Assembly (NCBI RefSeq): GCF_014647235.1
Contig: NZ_BMOU01000006.1
Location: 1 to 64,000, forward strand
Source: Haloarcula pellucida
GTDB taxonomy: Archaea; Halobacteriota; Halobacteria; Halobacteriales; Haloarculaceae
Length of the DNA: 64,000 nt
Reading direction: 5' to 3'
The first letter of the stretch is position 1. Every line of letters begins with the position of its first letter. Shown piece after piece: positions 30,311 to 39,248 of the stretch. The notes under the pieces were generated by a model. That model had not been told where the DNA came from. It ran no database searches and saw nothing but the letters and a program-made list of their open reading frames with translations. Position numbers and translations under genes: made by a program.

Positions 30311-31167
30311 GGAGAGGACCCCGCGTCCCCGGCGTCCGCCGTCGCCTCCTCGTCCAGCAACTGGTCGAGGCGGTTCTCCCGCTGTTCGGCCACGAACGCG
30401 GTGAGGTCGTCGGCGTCGGGGCCGGGGAGGTGTTTCCATCCCATCTCCGCGACGACGGCGTCGACGGGGTCCGCGAGACTCGCGACCGTCTCCCGGACGA
30501 GCGAGGGGTCGACCGCGCCGCGCTCAAGAAGGTCACCGAGTCGCGTTACACCGTAGCCGACGTGCCGTCCCTCGTCCCGTCGTACGGACGCGAACCCGGA
30601 GACGAGACCCGGAAGCGACGGGCCGTCGGTGTCCGGGCCGAAGGTCGCTTCGACCGCGTGGAACCCGGTCTGGCCGAAGACCCCCTCGACGGTCAGGTGG
30701 TAGTGACAGTACGCCCGGGCGCGGCTTTCGGGCGTGTCGTCGGTCTGCAGGCGTTCCATCGCCACCGTCGTCCGGTCGAACACCGTTTCGTAGGCCGGCG
30801 TGAACCACCGGTCGGCGGTCGGGTCCGTCGGGTCGAGTCCCCGCGCCTCCTCGGCCGGTCGGACCACGTCGGTCCAGTAGCGGTCGAAGAAGGCGGCGTG
30901 TTTTGCTTCTTCGTAGATGTGGCTGGCGACGAACCGCTGGTCCGCGCTCCCGTCGACGGTCCCCGCCAACGGGAGGAGGTCCTCGGTGACTCGCTCCTCG
31001 CCAGCGCCGAACATCGCGACGGTCGCACGCAACTGGGTGAACGCGCGCCGTCCGAGGCCGTCGAGTGTCGCCCGGTCGGCCGAGCAGTCGATGTCGTAGG
31101 GACTCCAGTGGTGTTCGACCGCGTGTCGGAAGTACCGCTCCGGGGTCGACTGTTCCGCTGTTGTCAT
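30307..31167 (-). CDS. R2-like diiron oxidase (ferritin-like, RNR-R2-related)
   Basis: A 286-residue helical protein with a full carboxylate-bridged diiron site pattern: E57 or E58, E87-A-K-H90, E161 and E199-G-R-H202. The arrangement fits R2-like ligand-binding oxidases and R2 subunits rather than ferritins. No R1 gene is near, so a ribonucleotide-reductase role is unlikely. R2-like oxidases bind fatty-acid-like ligands, and acyl-ACP desaturases share this fold, so a lipid-modifying role beside the ACP cassette is plausible. Confidence 0.83.
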   Translation of the reverse strand: MTTAEQSTPERYFRHAVEHHWSPYDIDCSADRATLDGLGRRAFTQLRATVAMFGAGEERVTEDLLPLAGTVDGSADQRFVASHIYEEAKHAAFFDRYWTDVVRPAEEARGLDPTDPTADRWFTPAYETVFDRTTVAMERLQTDDTPESRARAYCHYHLTVEGVFGQTGFHAVEATFGPDTDGPSLPGLVSGFASVRRDEGRHVGYGVTRLGDLLERGAVDPSLVRETVASLADPVDAVVAEMGWKHLPGPDADDLTAFVAEQRENRLDQLLDEEATADAGDAGSSP

Positions 31168-31190
31168 GGGCCGGGGTTCGACCGACGGGC

Positions 31191-31199
31191 GAAAAAACG
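31191..31199 (-). promoter_or_regulatory. T-rich TATA-like element for the diiron oxidase gene
   Basis: A run of six A residues (TTTTTT on the minus strand), centred about 28 bases upstream of ATG 31167. Confidence 0.45.
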
Positions 31200-31263
31200 T
31201 GCCCGTTCCCGTCGCCGGCGGTGTGGGCGTCGGCCCGCCGAACCGCGCCGCCGGTCGTCGCCG

Positions 31264-31761
31264 CTACGGACTGTCGCCCGACTGCTCCCGGTCGTCGTAG
31301 TCGAACGTCTCCTCGGGCGCATCGTCATCGAAGAAGCCGAACGTCTCGTCGTCCCGCAGGAGGTAGTCGTTCTCCAGCATCTCCGAGACGACGCGGCCGA
31401 GCGCGTCCAGCTCCGACTCTATCTCGTCCACGTCCTCGGCGTCGAGTTCCCCGCGGGCCTCGTCGGAGAGGGCCGGCGCCCGGTACCCCACCTCGTCGGT
31501 GGCGGGGTCCCAGTAGAAGTCGAACGCCTCTACGAGGTCGTGTTCGACGACGACCTCGAAGTCGGCCGCTGTCAGGCCGGTCTGTGTCGTCCACTCCTCG
31601 AAGGCGTCGTGCCACGCGCCGTCGGCGAGAATGCGTTCGACCTCCTCGCGTCGGTAATCGTCCTCGACTTCCTCCTCCGGGTCGTCGATGGCTTGGTACT
31701 CACCGCGTGGCTGTGGTCCGTGGAGTGACGGCGGGTCCGGAACCGAGACGTCGAGGGCCAT
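31264..31761 (-). CDS. Acidic conserved hypothetical protein (165 aa)
   Basis: A very acidic 165-residue protein starting MALDVSVPDPPSLHGPQPRG. It has predicted helical and beta segments (REEVERILADGAWHDAFEEW, TAADFEVVVEHDLVEAFDFY) and an acidic C-terminal tail. Nothing in it suggests an enzyme. It follows the diiron oxidase region but has its own spacing, so no operon is proposed. Confidence 0.75.
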   Translation of the reverse strand: MALDVSVPDPPSLHGPQPRGEYQAIDDPEEEVEDDYRREEVERILADGAWHDAFEEWTTQTGLTAADFEVVVEHDLVEAFDFYWDPATDEVGYRAPALSDEARGELDAEDVDEIESELDALGRVVSEMLENDYLLRDDETFGFFDDDAPEETFDYDDREQSGDSP

Positions 31762-31821
31762 ACTGTCGTGTAGGGCGTTCGACTAGAAATACGCACCGCT
31801 GGTTCGGGGCGTCACGGCCGG

Positions 31822-31883
31822 CGGGGACGACGCCCGATTCAGGCCTTCGCACCGGGGACGACGCCCGATTCAGGCCTTCGCAC
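31822..31883. repeat. 31-bp perfect tandem duplication
   Basis: Two identical head-to-tail 31-bp units, 31822-31852 and 31853-31883, each beginning CGGGGACGACGCCCGATTCA. The second contains the stop codon of the zinc-ribbon gene at 31870, so the gene's 3' end is duplicated just downstream without changing the protein. Confidence 0.9.
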
Positions 31884-32040
31884 CGGCGACGCCGCTGCCG
31901 ATGGCGGCGCCACACTCGGTGCAGGCGACGAGGTAGAACCGTTTGGAGGCGGCGAAGAAACCGGTGGTGGCGTCCATCTCGACGAACTCCACGTCGTCTT
32001 TCGCTTCGAGGGTCGCGTCGCATTCAGGGCAGTGGACCAT
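31870..32040 (-). CDS. Small zinc-ribbon protein (56 aa), tandem paralog 1
   Basis: A 56-residue protein with two CxxC pairs (HCPEC and CTEC), the shared core EFVEMDATTGFFAASKRFY and the ending GSGVAGAKA. It is a close paralog of the next gene upstream. Such mini zinc ribbons are frequent in haloarchaea; some act in stress or regulation, none is assigned here. Confidence 0.85.
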   Translation of the reverse strand: MVHCPECDATLEAKDDVEFVEMDATTGFFAASKRFYLVACTECGAAIGSGVAGAKA

Positions 32041-32078
32041 GGGCGCCCACTCGCAGGGGGGCGATAAATGTCTTCTTC

Positions 32079-32264
32079 CTAGACGGCCCCGCCACCGCCT
32101 TTCGCGCCGGCGACGCCGCTGCCGAGCGTGTTGCCGCACTCGGCGCAGTTGGCGACGTAGAACCGCTTGGAGGCCGCGAGGAAGCCGGTGGTGGCGTCCA
32201 TCTCGACGAACTCCACGTCGCTCTCGTCGGCGAGGGCCGTCTCGCAGTCGGGGCAGTGGACCAT
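32079..32264 (-). CDS. Small zinc-ribbon protein (61 aa), tandem paralog 2
   Basis: A 61-residue protein with HCPDC and CAEC knuckles and the same core EFVEMDATTGFLAASKRFY as the downstream paralog, ending GSGVAGAKGGGGAV. The two genes lie 38 bases apart on the same strand, a recent tandem duplication with divergence at the tails. Confidence 0.85.
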   Translation of the reverse strand: MVHCPDCETALADESDVEFVEMDATTGFLAASKRFYVANCAECGNTLGSGVAGAKGGGGAV

Positions 32265-32325
32265 GGCCGTCGCATCGAACGCCTCGGGTAAATGCCTTGT
32301 CCGGACTCGACCCCCGCGAGCGCCG

Positions 32326-32925
32326 TCAGGTCCCGAGTCGAGCGAACGCGAAATCCGTCGACGTGCCCAGCGGGTCGTCGGCCGTCTCGGTCCACACCTC
32401 GTCGAACCCCGCCTCGCGCAACTGGTCCAGTGTCGCCTGCCGGCCGGGGGCGGAGAAGAACATCGACCCGCCCATCCAGCCCCGGCGAACGGTCTCGAAC
32501 CGGCCGCTGGGGAGTGTCATCAGGACGAGACCGCCCGGACGGAGGACGCGGGCGAACTCCCGATACACCTCGGGGTGGCGCTCGCGCGGCACGTGGAAGA
32601 CGGCGTGGTAGGCGGTGATACCGTCGACGCTGTCGTCGGCAACCGGGAGCGCGGTCATGTCGCCCTGTACCAGTCGCGCCGCCGGGACCGTCTCGGCCGC
32701 CAACTCCAACCCTCGGCGGGAGAAGTCGAGGCCGACGCTCCCCTGCGGGAGGTTCGCCAGCGTGCGCGCGCCGTCGCCACAGCCGACGTCCAGTACGGTC
32801 GGGTTCGGCGGCAGTTCGGCCAGCAGGTCGTCGACGAGCGCGGCGTCGGACCCGCCCGGGTCCCGCCGCTGTGCGTACGTCTCGGCGACGCCGTCCCACG
32901 CCCGCCGTATCTCCTCGGGGTCCAT
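32326..32925 (-). CDS. Class I SAM-dependent methyltransferase
   Basis: A 199-residue Rossmann methyltransferase: motif I LDVGCGDGARTLANLP, motif II LDFSRRGLELA, the acidic loop QGDMTALPVADDSVD and post-motif RVLRPGGLVLMTLP. It is of the UbiE/Methyltransf_11 type. The substrate is not predictable. Confidence 0.9.
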   Translation of the reverse strand: MDPEEIRRAWDGVAETYAQRRDPGGSDAALVDDLLAELPPNPTVLDVGCGDGARTLANLPQGSVGLDFSRRGLELAAETVPAARLVQGDMTALPVADDSVDGITAYHAVFHVPRERHPEVYREFARVLRPGGLVLMTLPSGRFETVRRGWMGGSMFFSAPGRQATLDQLREAGFDEVWTETADDPLGTSTDFAFARLGT

Positions 32926-33011
32926 ACCGCCGCTTGGGACGCAAGCGGTATCAGCGCCCCGGGGACTGCCGACGACGGACCGCTCTTCGTGTCTCGCCCG
33001 ACCGTCGAGCG

Positions 33012-33521
33012 CTAGCTCTCCAGTACGGACTTCGGGCGCTTGAGATAGAACTCCTGTTCGCTCACGCGCTCGTAGACGTCGTACAGCGTTTGGACGGCGT
33101 CCGCGTCGGGGTCAAACCGGAGGTGCGGTGCGACGTGGTAGGCCTTGCAACTGGTCAGGAAGAAATACAGCGTCCGGTGGTGGGCCGGCGTGGCGTCGAC
33201 GACGCCCATGGACTGCCCGCCGAGGTCGTCCGAGAAGTCGTTGAGCATCGCGGCGATGTCGTCGTGTAACTGTTCGTCTGGCCGTTTGAGCGTCGTCCCG
33301 AACGTCTGTTCGAGGAAGCTACTCGTCGCCCGGAGGAACGGGTTCGACTCGACGCCGCTGGGGTCTACGGCAGCGAACTGCTCGTACAGCGAGAGCAACA
33401 CCGACAGTTCCTCGTCGGTAACCGCCACCGGCCGTACCGGGTCGCCCTGACTGAGCGTGTACTCCGGAAACGAGTGAGACGTCGGGTCCGGAACCTGCCC
33501 GAACACCTGTTCGAGGCTCAT
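33012..33521 (-). CDS. Hypothetical protein (169 aa)
   Basis: A 169-residue soluble protein starting MSLEQVFGQVPDPTSHSFPEYT. It is predicted mostly helical with a conserved-looking block LRATSSFLEQTFGTTLKRPD and C-terminal YDVYERVSEQEFYLKRPKS. I do not recognise the family. The codon pattern supports a real gene. Confidence 0.75.
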   Translation of the reverse strand: MSLEQVFGQVPDPTSHSFPEYTLSQGDPVRPVAVTDEELSVLLSLYEQFAAVDPSGVESNPFLRATSSFLEQTFGTTLKRPDEQLHDDIAAMLNDFSDDLGGQSMGVVDATPAHHRTLYFFLTSCKAYHVAPHLRFDPDADAVQTLYDVYERVSEQEFYLKRPKSVLES

Positions 33522-33672
33522 GGTCGGGCTACGGCGGCGAGCCGTCTAACTGTTCTGTGGTAGCGTGTGTCACGGTAGGTTCGGGGTGTGTTCGGTTTCC
33601 CGGCCTTACCGCGGACCTATCAGCCTCATAACGAAACTCGCCGATAGCGTCGGCCCAGCCGGTGTGGATACA

Positions 33673-34281
33673 ATGGCAGACAGTACGCTACTGCGCATCG
33701 GGCACTGCTGTCCGGACGCGCCGAACGTCGACGTCAGCGTCGACGGCACGACACGGTTCGAGGAGGTCGAGTACGCGACACTGAGCGACTACGCGACCGT
33801 CGACTCCGGCGATCACGAGGTTGCCATCGCGCCCGCGGGGAGTGTCGCTACCGTCGTCGAGACGACCGTCACGCTGTCGCCGGACGCCGCGTACACGGTG
33901 CTGGCGACGGGGCTGATAACCGACATCGAAGCCACCGCGTTGCGTGACGACAGCAGCGAGATCCCCCCGAACGTGGCACACGTCCGACTCGTCCACACGT
34001 CGCCGGACGCGCCGAGTATCTCGCTCGACGTCGGCGAGACGTCGTCGGTGGCCGAGGCCGTCGACTTCCGCGAGGCCAGCGAGTACCGCCCGGTCGAGGC
34101 GGGCACCTACGACCTCTCGTTCCGGCCGACGGACCGCGGCCGGGTCGACTTCGAACTCGACGGCATCACCTTCGACGGCGGGACCGCGTACTCGGCCATC
34201 GCCCTCGGGCAGTTAGAAGCCGGGACGTTCGCCGCCGTCGTCGAGGCGGACGCGGTCGAACTGGTCGCGCCCGAGGAGTGA
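33673..34281 (+). CDS. DUF4397-domain protein
   Basis: A 202-residue protein made of two DUF4397-type repeats: LRIGHCCPDAPNVDVSVDGT and VRLVHTSPDAPSISLDVGET. In haloarchaea these Ig-like domains are often exported, but no signal peptide is present at ATG 33673. The open frame extends 36 codons upstream without signal-like residues. The role is unknown. Confidence 0.85.
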   Translation: MADSTLLRIGHCCPDAPNVDVSVDGTTRFEEVEYATLSDYATVDSGDHEVAIAPAGSVATVVETTVTLSPDAAYTVLATGLITDIEATALRDDSSEIPPNVAHVRLVHTSPDAPSISLDVGETSSVAEAVDFREASEYRPVEAGTYDLSFRPTDRGRVDFELDGITFDGGTAYSAIALGQLEAGTFAAVVEADAVELVAPEE

Positions 34282-34287
34282 GCGGGT

Positions 34288-35544
34288 TCAGGACCGTCGT
34301 TCGTTCAGCCGTGCGATGAGGTCCAGTCCGTAGACGATGTTGAGTACCGAACTCGCCTCGCCGGCCTCGTAGACGAGGTCGTCGTGGGCCCGGACGTGGT
34401 CTAAGACCGCTTTCGAGGCGTGGTCCGGGGCGGCGGCGATACCCGCGTCGTTCTCGGCGATCCACTCCATCACCCGCAGGTCGCTCTTGCTGTCGCCCAT
34501 CACCAGCGCGAACGGGTCGTCGATGCCCAGCACCTCGAAGGCCTGTTCGACGCCGGCGGACTTATCGAGTTCCAGACTGACGAGTTCGGCGGCGTCGCCC
34601 TCGTAGTAGCCGAGGTCGACGCGTTCGAAGAGGTCGAGCAGTGCCGACGGCGCGTCGTCGAGGTCGGCGTCGGTCGAGAGCCCCGCCGTCTCGAAGACCG
34701 CCTGAATCTCCGGGTCCCGCGAGAAGTACGTGCGAGCGAGCGCGGCGGGGTCGGCGACGTCGACGCCGACGGCTTCGGCGACGCACTCACCGACCAGTCC
34801 ACAGAGGTAACAGAGCGCCTCGTCGATGATTTCCACGGCGGCGTCGCTGCCCACCTCGGCGTTTGGCTTGAGCGTGACGTTGAACTCGTTGCCCTGCAGG
34901 TGCGTCCCGTGGCTCACGTCGTCCGGGGCTTCCGAGAGGACGCGTCCGCGGACGGCGTCGAAGACGTCGACCACCTCGTCGTCGAGTCGTTCGTACAGCA
35001 ACTGCTTGGTCTGTGCGCCGTGTTTCGGCGTGAAGACGCCGTTGCCCGACTCGTAGACGATAGACAGCGACCCCGAGGAGACCACTTCGTTACCGAGTCC
35101 CTGAATCATGAACCCCTTGACGTTCTCTAAGGTCTGGCCCGTACAGACGACGATGGGGATGCCGCGCTCCTGAAACTCGGTGAGGAGGTACAAGGTGTCG
35201 CGTGGAATCTCGTTGTCCGTGTCGCCGGCCGACCGGAGCGTCTCGTCGACGTCTAAGACGAGGACGTTCACCGACCGGTCGTACTTCGAGAAGAGGTCGA
35301 GCGCGGTAAAGGCCTCCTCGCGGGTCAGCCGGGCGGCCAAGTCGGCGTACGTCTCCCCGGTGGCGGGGAACTCTTCGGCGATGTTCCTCTTCCGTTCGTC
35401 CAGTTCGTCGCGAGCGTCGTCCCACTGGTCCAGTGCAACGGGGGAGCTGAGCGGTGGCAAGAGGTCCACGAACTCCTGATAGGCCCGCAGCGTCTCGGTG
35501 TCTGCAGTCTCGTACAGGCGATAGAGCTGGTCGTACTGTTCCAT
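34288..35544 (-). CDS. HAD-superfamily phosphatase
   Basis: A 418-residue protein. A helical N-terminal extension (about 1-85) precedes a HAD domain with motif I LDVDETLRSAG (nucleophile D in VLVLDVDET), motif II VVCTGQT, a C2-type cap and motif IV MGDSKSDLRVMEWIAENDAG. It belongs with COG0561/sucrose-phosphatase-like enzymes. The substrate is unknown. It lies convergently with the DUF4397 gene, 6 bases apart. ATG 35544 chosen as the natural start. Confidence 0.88.
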   Translation of the reverse strand: MEQYDQLYRLYETADTETLRAYQEFVDLLPPLSSPVALDQWDDARDELDERKRNIAEEFPATGETYADLAARLTREEAFTALDLFSKYDRSVNVLVLDVDETLRSAGDTDNEIPRDTLYLLTEFQERGIPIVVCTGQTLENVKGFMIQGLGNEVVSSGSLSIVYESGNGVFTPKHGAQTKQLLYERLDDEVVDVFDAVRGRVLSEAPDDVSHGTHLQGNEFNVTLKPNAEVGSDAAVEIIDEALCYLCGLVGECVAEAVGVDVADPAALARTYFSRDPEIQAVFETAGLSTDADLDDAPSALLDLFERVDLGYYEGDAAELVSLELDKSAGVEQAFEVLGIDDPFALVMGDSKSDLRVMEWIAENDAGIAAAPDHASKAVLDHVRAHDDLVYEAGEASSVLNIVYGLDLIARLNERRS

Positions 35545-35619
35545 CTGTCTCTGTCGACCGGCCTGTCGCTGCCCGTCCACTTGACTGTACGGTTCGCCGT
35601 CTTCGAAAAACGGTGTGTG

Positions 35620-35784
35620 CTATGGCTCTTCGTCGCCGCCGTCGGTCAGCACCTCGACGTCTGTCTCCTCGTCGTTGAGGAACGACGGTATCTCCGCTTC
35701 TTCCGACGGCTCCTCGTCCGGGCCGGTCCTCTCGTCAGCGCGGTCACGGCTCCAATCCGGGCTGTATCCTCTGTGGTGGCACAT
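35620..35784 (-). CDS. Small acidic haloarchaeal protein (54 aa)
   Basis: A 54-residue frame starting MCHHRGYSPDWSRDRADER, with the acidic core EEPSEEAEIPSFLNDEET and ending GDEEP. The MCHH start with an acidic tail is a recurring haloarchaeal small-protein type. Codons have the usual G/C third positions. It is too short for many gene callers. Function unknown. Confidence 0.7.
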   Translation of the reverse strand: MCHHRGYSPDWSRDRADERTGPDEEPSEEAEIPSFLNDEETDVEVLTDGGDEEP

Positions 35785-35913
35785 TGGGGCTCACCGGACG
35801 AGGATGGGGGCTGTGGAGTGTTAACTATTTCCATATGCTAGCCGACACTCGCTGGAGACAGTCTCAAGTCGCCCCGTCCGTTACCGCAGGGCAACGACAA
35901 TGCGGGGGACGCC

Positions 35914-38055
35914 ATGACCGACATTCAGCAACTCGACGAGCGCACCGTCGAACGCATCGCGGCCGGCGAGGTGGTCGAACGACCCGCCTCCGTGGTCAAG
36001 GAACTCGTCGAGAACGCCGTCGACGCCGACGCGAACCGCGTCACGGTGGCCGTCGAAGGGGGCGGCACCGAGGGCATCCGCGTGACCGACGACGGCGTCG
36101 GGATGGACCGCGAGAGCGTCCAGCGCGCCGTCGAACAACACACCACCTCGAAGATTCGGGACATCGCCGACTTGGAGGGCGGGGTCGGGACGCTGGGCTT
36201 CCGCGGCGAGGCCCTCCACGCCATCGGGGCCGTCTCGCGCCTGACGATTACGACCCGGCCACGCGGGGGCGACGTCGGCACCGAACTCGTCGTCGAGGGC
36301 GGTGAGGTGACCGCGGTGAATCCCGCCGGATGCCCCGAGGGGACGACCATCGCGGTCGACGACCTGTTCTACAACGTCCCCGCCCGCCGGAAGTACCTCA
36401 AGCAGGCCTCGACGGAGTTCGCCCACGTCAACACCATCGCGACGAGTTACGCGCTGGCGAACCCGGACGTGGCCGTCACCCTCGAACACGACGGCCGCGA
36501 GACGTTCGCCACGACGGGGCAGGGCGACCTGCGCGAGACGGTGCTGTCCGTCTACGGGCGGGAGGTGGCACAAGCCATGATAGCGGTCCGCGCGGGCGCC
36601 AGCCCCGGGAACCGGCGAAGCGGGGAGCAAAGCGACCCGCAGAGCGGCGGCGACGACCTGCCGGACGGGCCACTCGACGGCGTCTCCGGCCTCGTCTCCC
36701 ACCCCGAGACCAACCGCGCCGGCCGGGAGTACCTCTCGACGTACGTCAACGGCCGCTACGTGCGCGCGAAGACGGCCCACGACGCCGTCGTCGACGCCTA
36801 CGGCACCCAGATAGCGCCGGACCGCTACCCCTTCGCCGTCCTCTTTCTGGACGTGCCGGCGGGCGACGTGGACGTCAACGTCCACCCCCGGAAGATGGAG
36901 GTCCGGTTCGCCGACGACGAGGGGGTCCGCGAGCAGGTCCGGACCGCCGTCGAGGACGCCCTGCTCCGGGAGGGACTGCTTCGCTCGTCGGCCCCGCGGG
37001 GTCGCTCACAGCCCGAGCAGACGGAGATATCGCCGTCGCGGTCGAGCAGTGCCGACGACGGGTCGTCCTCGGCGGGACAGTCTCGCGGTGGACCGGACGA
37101 CCGGTCGGACGGAGCGACGGCGGCGGGCGACGCGGCCAGTACGCCCGCCGACGCGGGGGCGACGGAGCGTGACGGCACCACCTCGACGGCCGGCGACACC
37201 ACCGCTTCGGGTCGAACGGCCGGGGACGACGGCTCGACCGCCGACGAGCGTGCCGAGACGAGCAGCGGCGAGACGGGTACGGCGACGCCGCCGTCCGACG
37301 ACCGATCCCGTTCGACAGGTGAGACGGCCGGCGGGTCCGGTACGCCCGGCGGTTCGCCGACCGAAGACGTACCGCCCGCCCGGAAGTTCTCCGGGGGCCA
37401 CGAGCAGGCCCGACTCGGCGAGAAACCCGAGACGAACCACGATACGCTCCCGTCGATGCGGGTGCTGGGCCAGTTACACGAGACGTACGTCGTCGCCGAG
37501 ACCGACGACGGCCTCGTCCTGATAGACCAGCACGCGGCCGACGAGCGCGTGAACTACGAGCGCCTGCAGGCCGAGTTCGCCGGCGAGACGACGACGCAGG
37601 CGCTGGCGGACCCGGTCGACCTCGAACTCACCGCCCGCGAGGCCGCCGTGTTCGAGGAGCGAAGCGACGCGCTGGCGAGTCTGGGTTTCCACACCGCCCG
37701 GACCGGTGAGCGAACCGTCGAGGTCCGCACGCTGCCGGGTGTCATCGCCGACGCCGCCGGGCCGGACATCGTCCGGGACGTGCTGGGCGCGTTCGTCGGC
37801 GGCGAGAGCGAGGCGGCGACGACGGTGGAGGAAGCGGCCGACGAACTCCTCGGTGACCTCGCGTGTTACCCGTCGGTTACCGGCAACACGTCGCTCACCG
37901 AGGGGTCGGTTCGGGACCTGCTGGCGGCGCTGGACGACTGCGACAACCCCTACGCGTGCCCGCACGGCCGGCCGACGGTCATCGAACTCGACCGGAGCGA
38001 ACTCGAAGACCGATTCGAGCGGGACTACCCCGGCCACGGCGGCCGGCGCGAGTGA
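35914..38055 (+). CDS. mutL: DNA mismatch repair protein MutL with endonuclease motif
   Basis: A 713-residue MutL. The N-terminal GHKL ATPase has IAAGEVVERPASVVKELVEN, DDGVGM and GFRGEALH. A long Ser/Thr/Asp/Glu-rich linker spans about residues 355-480. The C-terminal domain holds DQHAADERVNYE (DQHA-x2-E-x4-E, about 538-549) and ACPHGRP, the metal-binding endonuclease signature of nicking MutL. It would be activated by MutS to nick the daughter strand. Two MutS genes are in the same window. Confidence 0.95.
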   Translation: MTDIQQLDERTVERIAAGEVVERPASVVKELVENAVDADANRVTVAVEGGGTEGIRVTDDGVGMDRESVQRAVEQHTTSKIRDIADLEGGVGTLGFRGEALHAIGAVSRLTITTRPRGGDVGTELVVEGGEVTAVNPAGCPEGTTIAVDDLFYNVPARRKYLKQASTEFAHVNTIATSYALANPDVAVTLEHDGRETFATTGQGDLRETVLSVYGREVAQAMIAVRAGASPGNRRSGEQSDPQSGGDDLPDGPLDGVSGLVSHPETNRAGREYLSTYVNGRYVRAKTAHDAVVDAYGTQIAPDRYPFAVLFLDVPAGDVDVNVHPRKMEVRFADDEGVREQVRTAVEDALLREGLLRSSAPRGRSQPEQTEISPSRSSSADDGSSSAGQSRGGPDDRSDGATAAGDAASTPADAGATERDGTTSTAGDTTASGRTAGDDGSTADERAETSSGETGTATPPSDDRSRSTGETAGGSGTPGGSPTEDVPPARKFSGGHEQARLGEKPETNHDTLPSMRVLGQLHETYVVAETDDGLVLIDQHAADERVNYERLQAEFAGETTTQALADPVDLELTAREAAVFEERSDALASLGFHTARTGERTVEVRTLPGVIADAAGPDIVRDVLGAFVGGESEAATTVEEAADELLGDLACYPSVTGNTSLTEGSVRDLLAALDDCDNPYACPHGRPTVIELDRSELEDRFERDYPGHGGRRE

Positions 38056-38078
38056 CGACGCGGGGGTGTGAATCCCTC

Positions 38079-39017
38079 TCACTCACCCAGCGCCCGCCGA
38101 TACACGTCTTCTAGCCGCACTGCCATCTGGTCGACGCCCAACGACTGAGCGGCCGACCGGCCGTTCGACCGTTCCTCACGGTCGAGGACGCGCCTGAGCG
38201 CCGTGGTGAGGGCGGATTCGTCGGCACAGACCGCCGACGGCGTCACTCCGTCCAACCGGTCCCGCACGTCGCCGACGTCGGTTGCGACCACCGGGAGGTT
38301 ACACGCGAGCGCCTCCTTGACGGTGTTCGGCGACCCCTCCCGACGCGAGGTCAACAGCAACGCGTCGGCCGCGTTCATGTAGGTCGGGACGGCCGCCTGT
38401 TCCACCTCGTAGACGGCGTGGAGGCGGACCTCACGGTCGAGGCGTGAACGAACGCCGTCGACGACGCGCTCGGCCAGCGGGTAGTTCTTGACCGCCCGGT
38501 CGGGCGTGTACGGGAACAGGACGTGTGCGGCGTCGGGGTCCCACCCCACCTCGCGGCGGGCTCTCGCCGGGTCCATCGGCCGGAACAGGTCGAGGTCCAC
38601 TCCGTGCGGGACGACGGTCGCGTCGCCGTCGAGGCTGGTCGCCATCTCGTCGCTCATGACGACCGTCTCGTCGACCAGTCGGGCACAGCGCTCGCTGACC
38701 CACCCGAACTCCCCCATGAGGTCCGACCCCCAGAGGGTGAGGACGACGGGGCGACGTGGCTGGGCCAGCGCGAACGGTGCCGTGAGGCCGTAGTGAGCGT
38801 GGACGAGGTCGTAGTCGTCCCGGGCCGCAGAGAGCACCCGGCCGTAGAACCGGAGATAGTGGTGGACGGAGCGACGCGCCGCCTTGCGCTCGGCCCGGTC
38901 GTCGCTGTCACGGCCCGGAACGGGCACGACGTCGCAGGCGTGTCCTCGCTCGCGGAGACGCTCGATGCGCCGGTCGAAGAAGGGCGAACGGTGCGTCACG
39001 AGGTGGAGGACCCGCAT
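38079..39017 (-). CDS. Glycosyltransferase, GT4-like
   Basis: A 312-residue GT-B fold protein: MRVLHLVTHRSPFFDRRIER at the N-terminus, HAHYGLTAP, VVPHGVDLDLFRP and the GT4 nucleotide-sugar motif LTSRREGSPNTVKEALACNLPVVA (E-x7-E). It transfers a sugar from a nucleotide donor to an unknown acceptor, probably in surface glycan synthesis. It is divergent from the ATP-grasp gene at 39249. Confidence 0.9.
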   Translation of the reverse strand: MRVLHLVTHRSPFFDRRIERLRERGHACDVVPVPGRDSDDRAERKAARRSVHHYLRFYGRVLSAARDDYDLVHAHYGLTAPFALAQPRRPVVLTLWGSDLMGEFGWVSERCARLVDETVVMSDEMATSLDGDATVVPHGVDLDLFRPMDPARARREVGWDPDAAHVLFPYTPDRAVKNYPLAERVVDGVRSRLDREVRLHAVYEVEQAAVPTYMNAADALLLTSRREGSPNTVKEALACNLPVVATDVGDVRDRLDGVTPSAVCADESALTTALRRVLDREERSNGRSAAQSLGVDQMAVRLEDVYRRALGE

Positions 39018-39248
39018 CGGTGGCGTCCTTCCGTCGGCGGCGCAAAGTAATGGTGTCCCGATTGTCGGCCGTGTCGTGGTAGTAGTGCCCTTATTGGGCA
39101 GGTTCACCACCGTCGGCGTGCGAACCGGTGCGGTGTCCGGTCCGATTCGGCCGGTCGACGCGCCAGTCGCGTCCGCAGAGCGGTCTGAAACCGGTTACCC
39201 GACGTAAGTTTGTAATTACAATCACGCTACTGTGAGAGGCATAGTCGT

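Noticed and set aside
30307-31167. Ribonucleotide reductase R2 subunit
   Set aside because: Diiron ligands fit, but there is no R1 gene nearby and the context is acyl-ACP chemistry; an R2-like oxidase is favoured.
31065-32291. A 408-aa plus-strand frame over the acidic hypothetical and zinc-ribbon genes
   Set aside because: The opposite-strand genes have clear motifs and paralogs; the plus-strand product is low-complexity basic.
36985-37400. A frameshift or insertion in mutL because of a low-complexity stretch
   Set aside because: It is in frame and matches the long flexible linker expected between MutL domains, rich in Ser, Thr, Asp and Glu as in halophiles.
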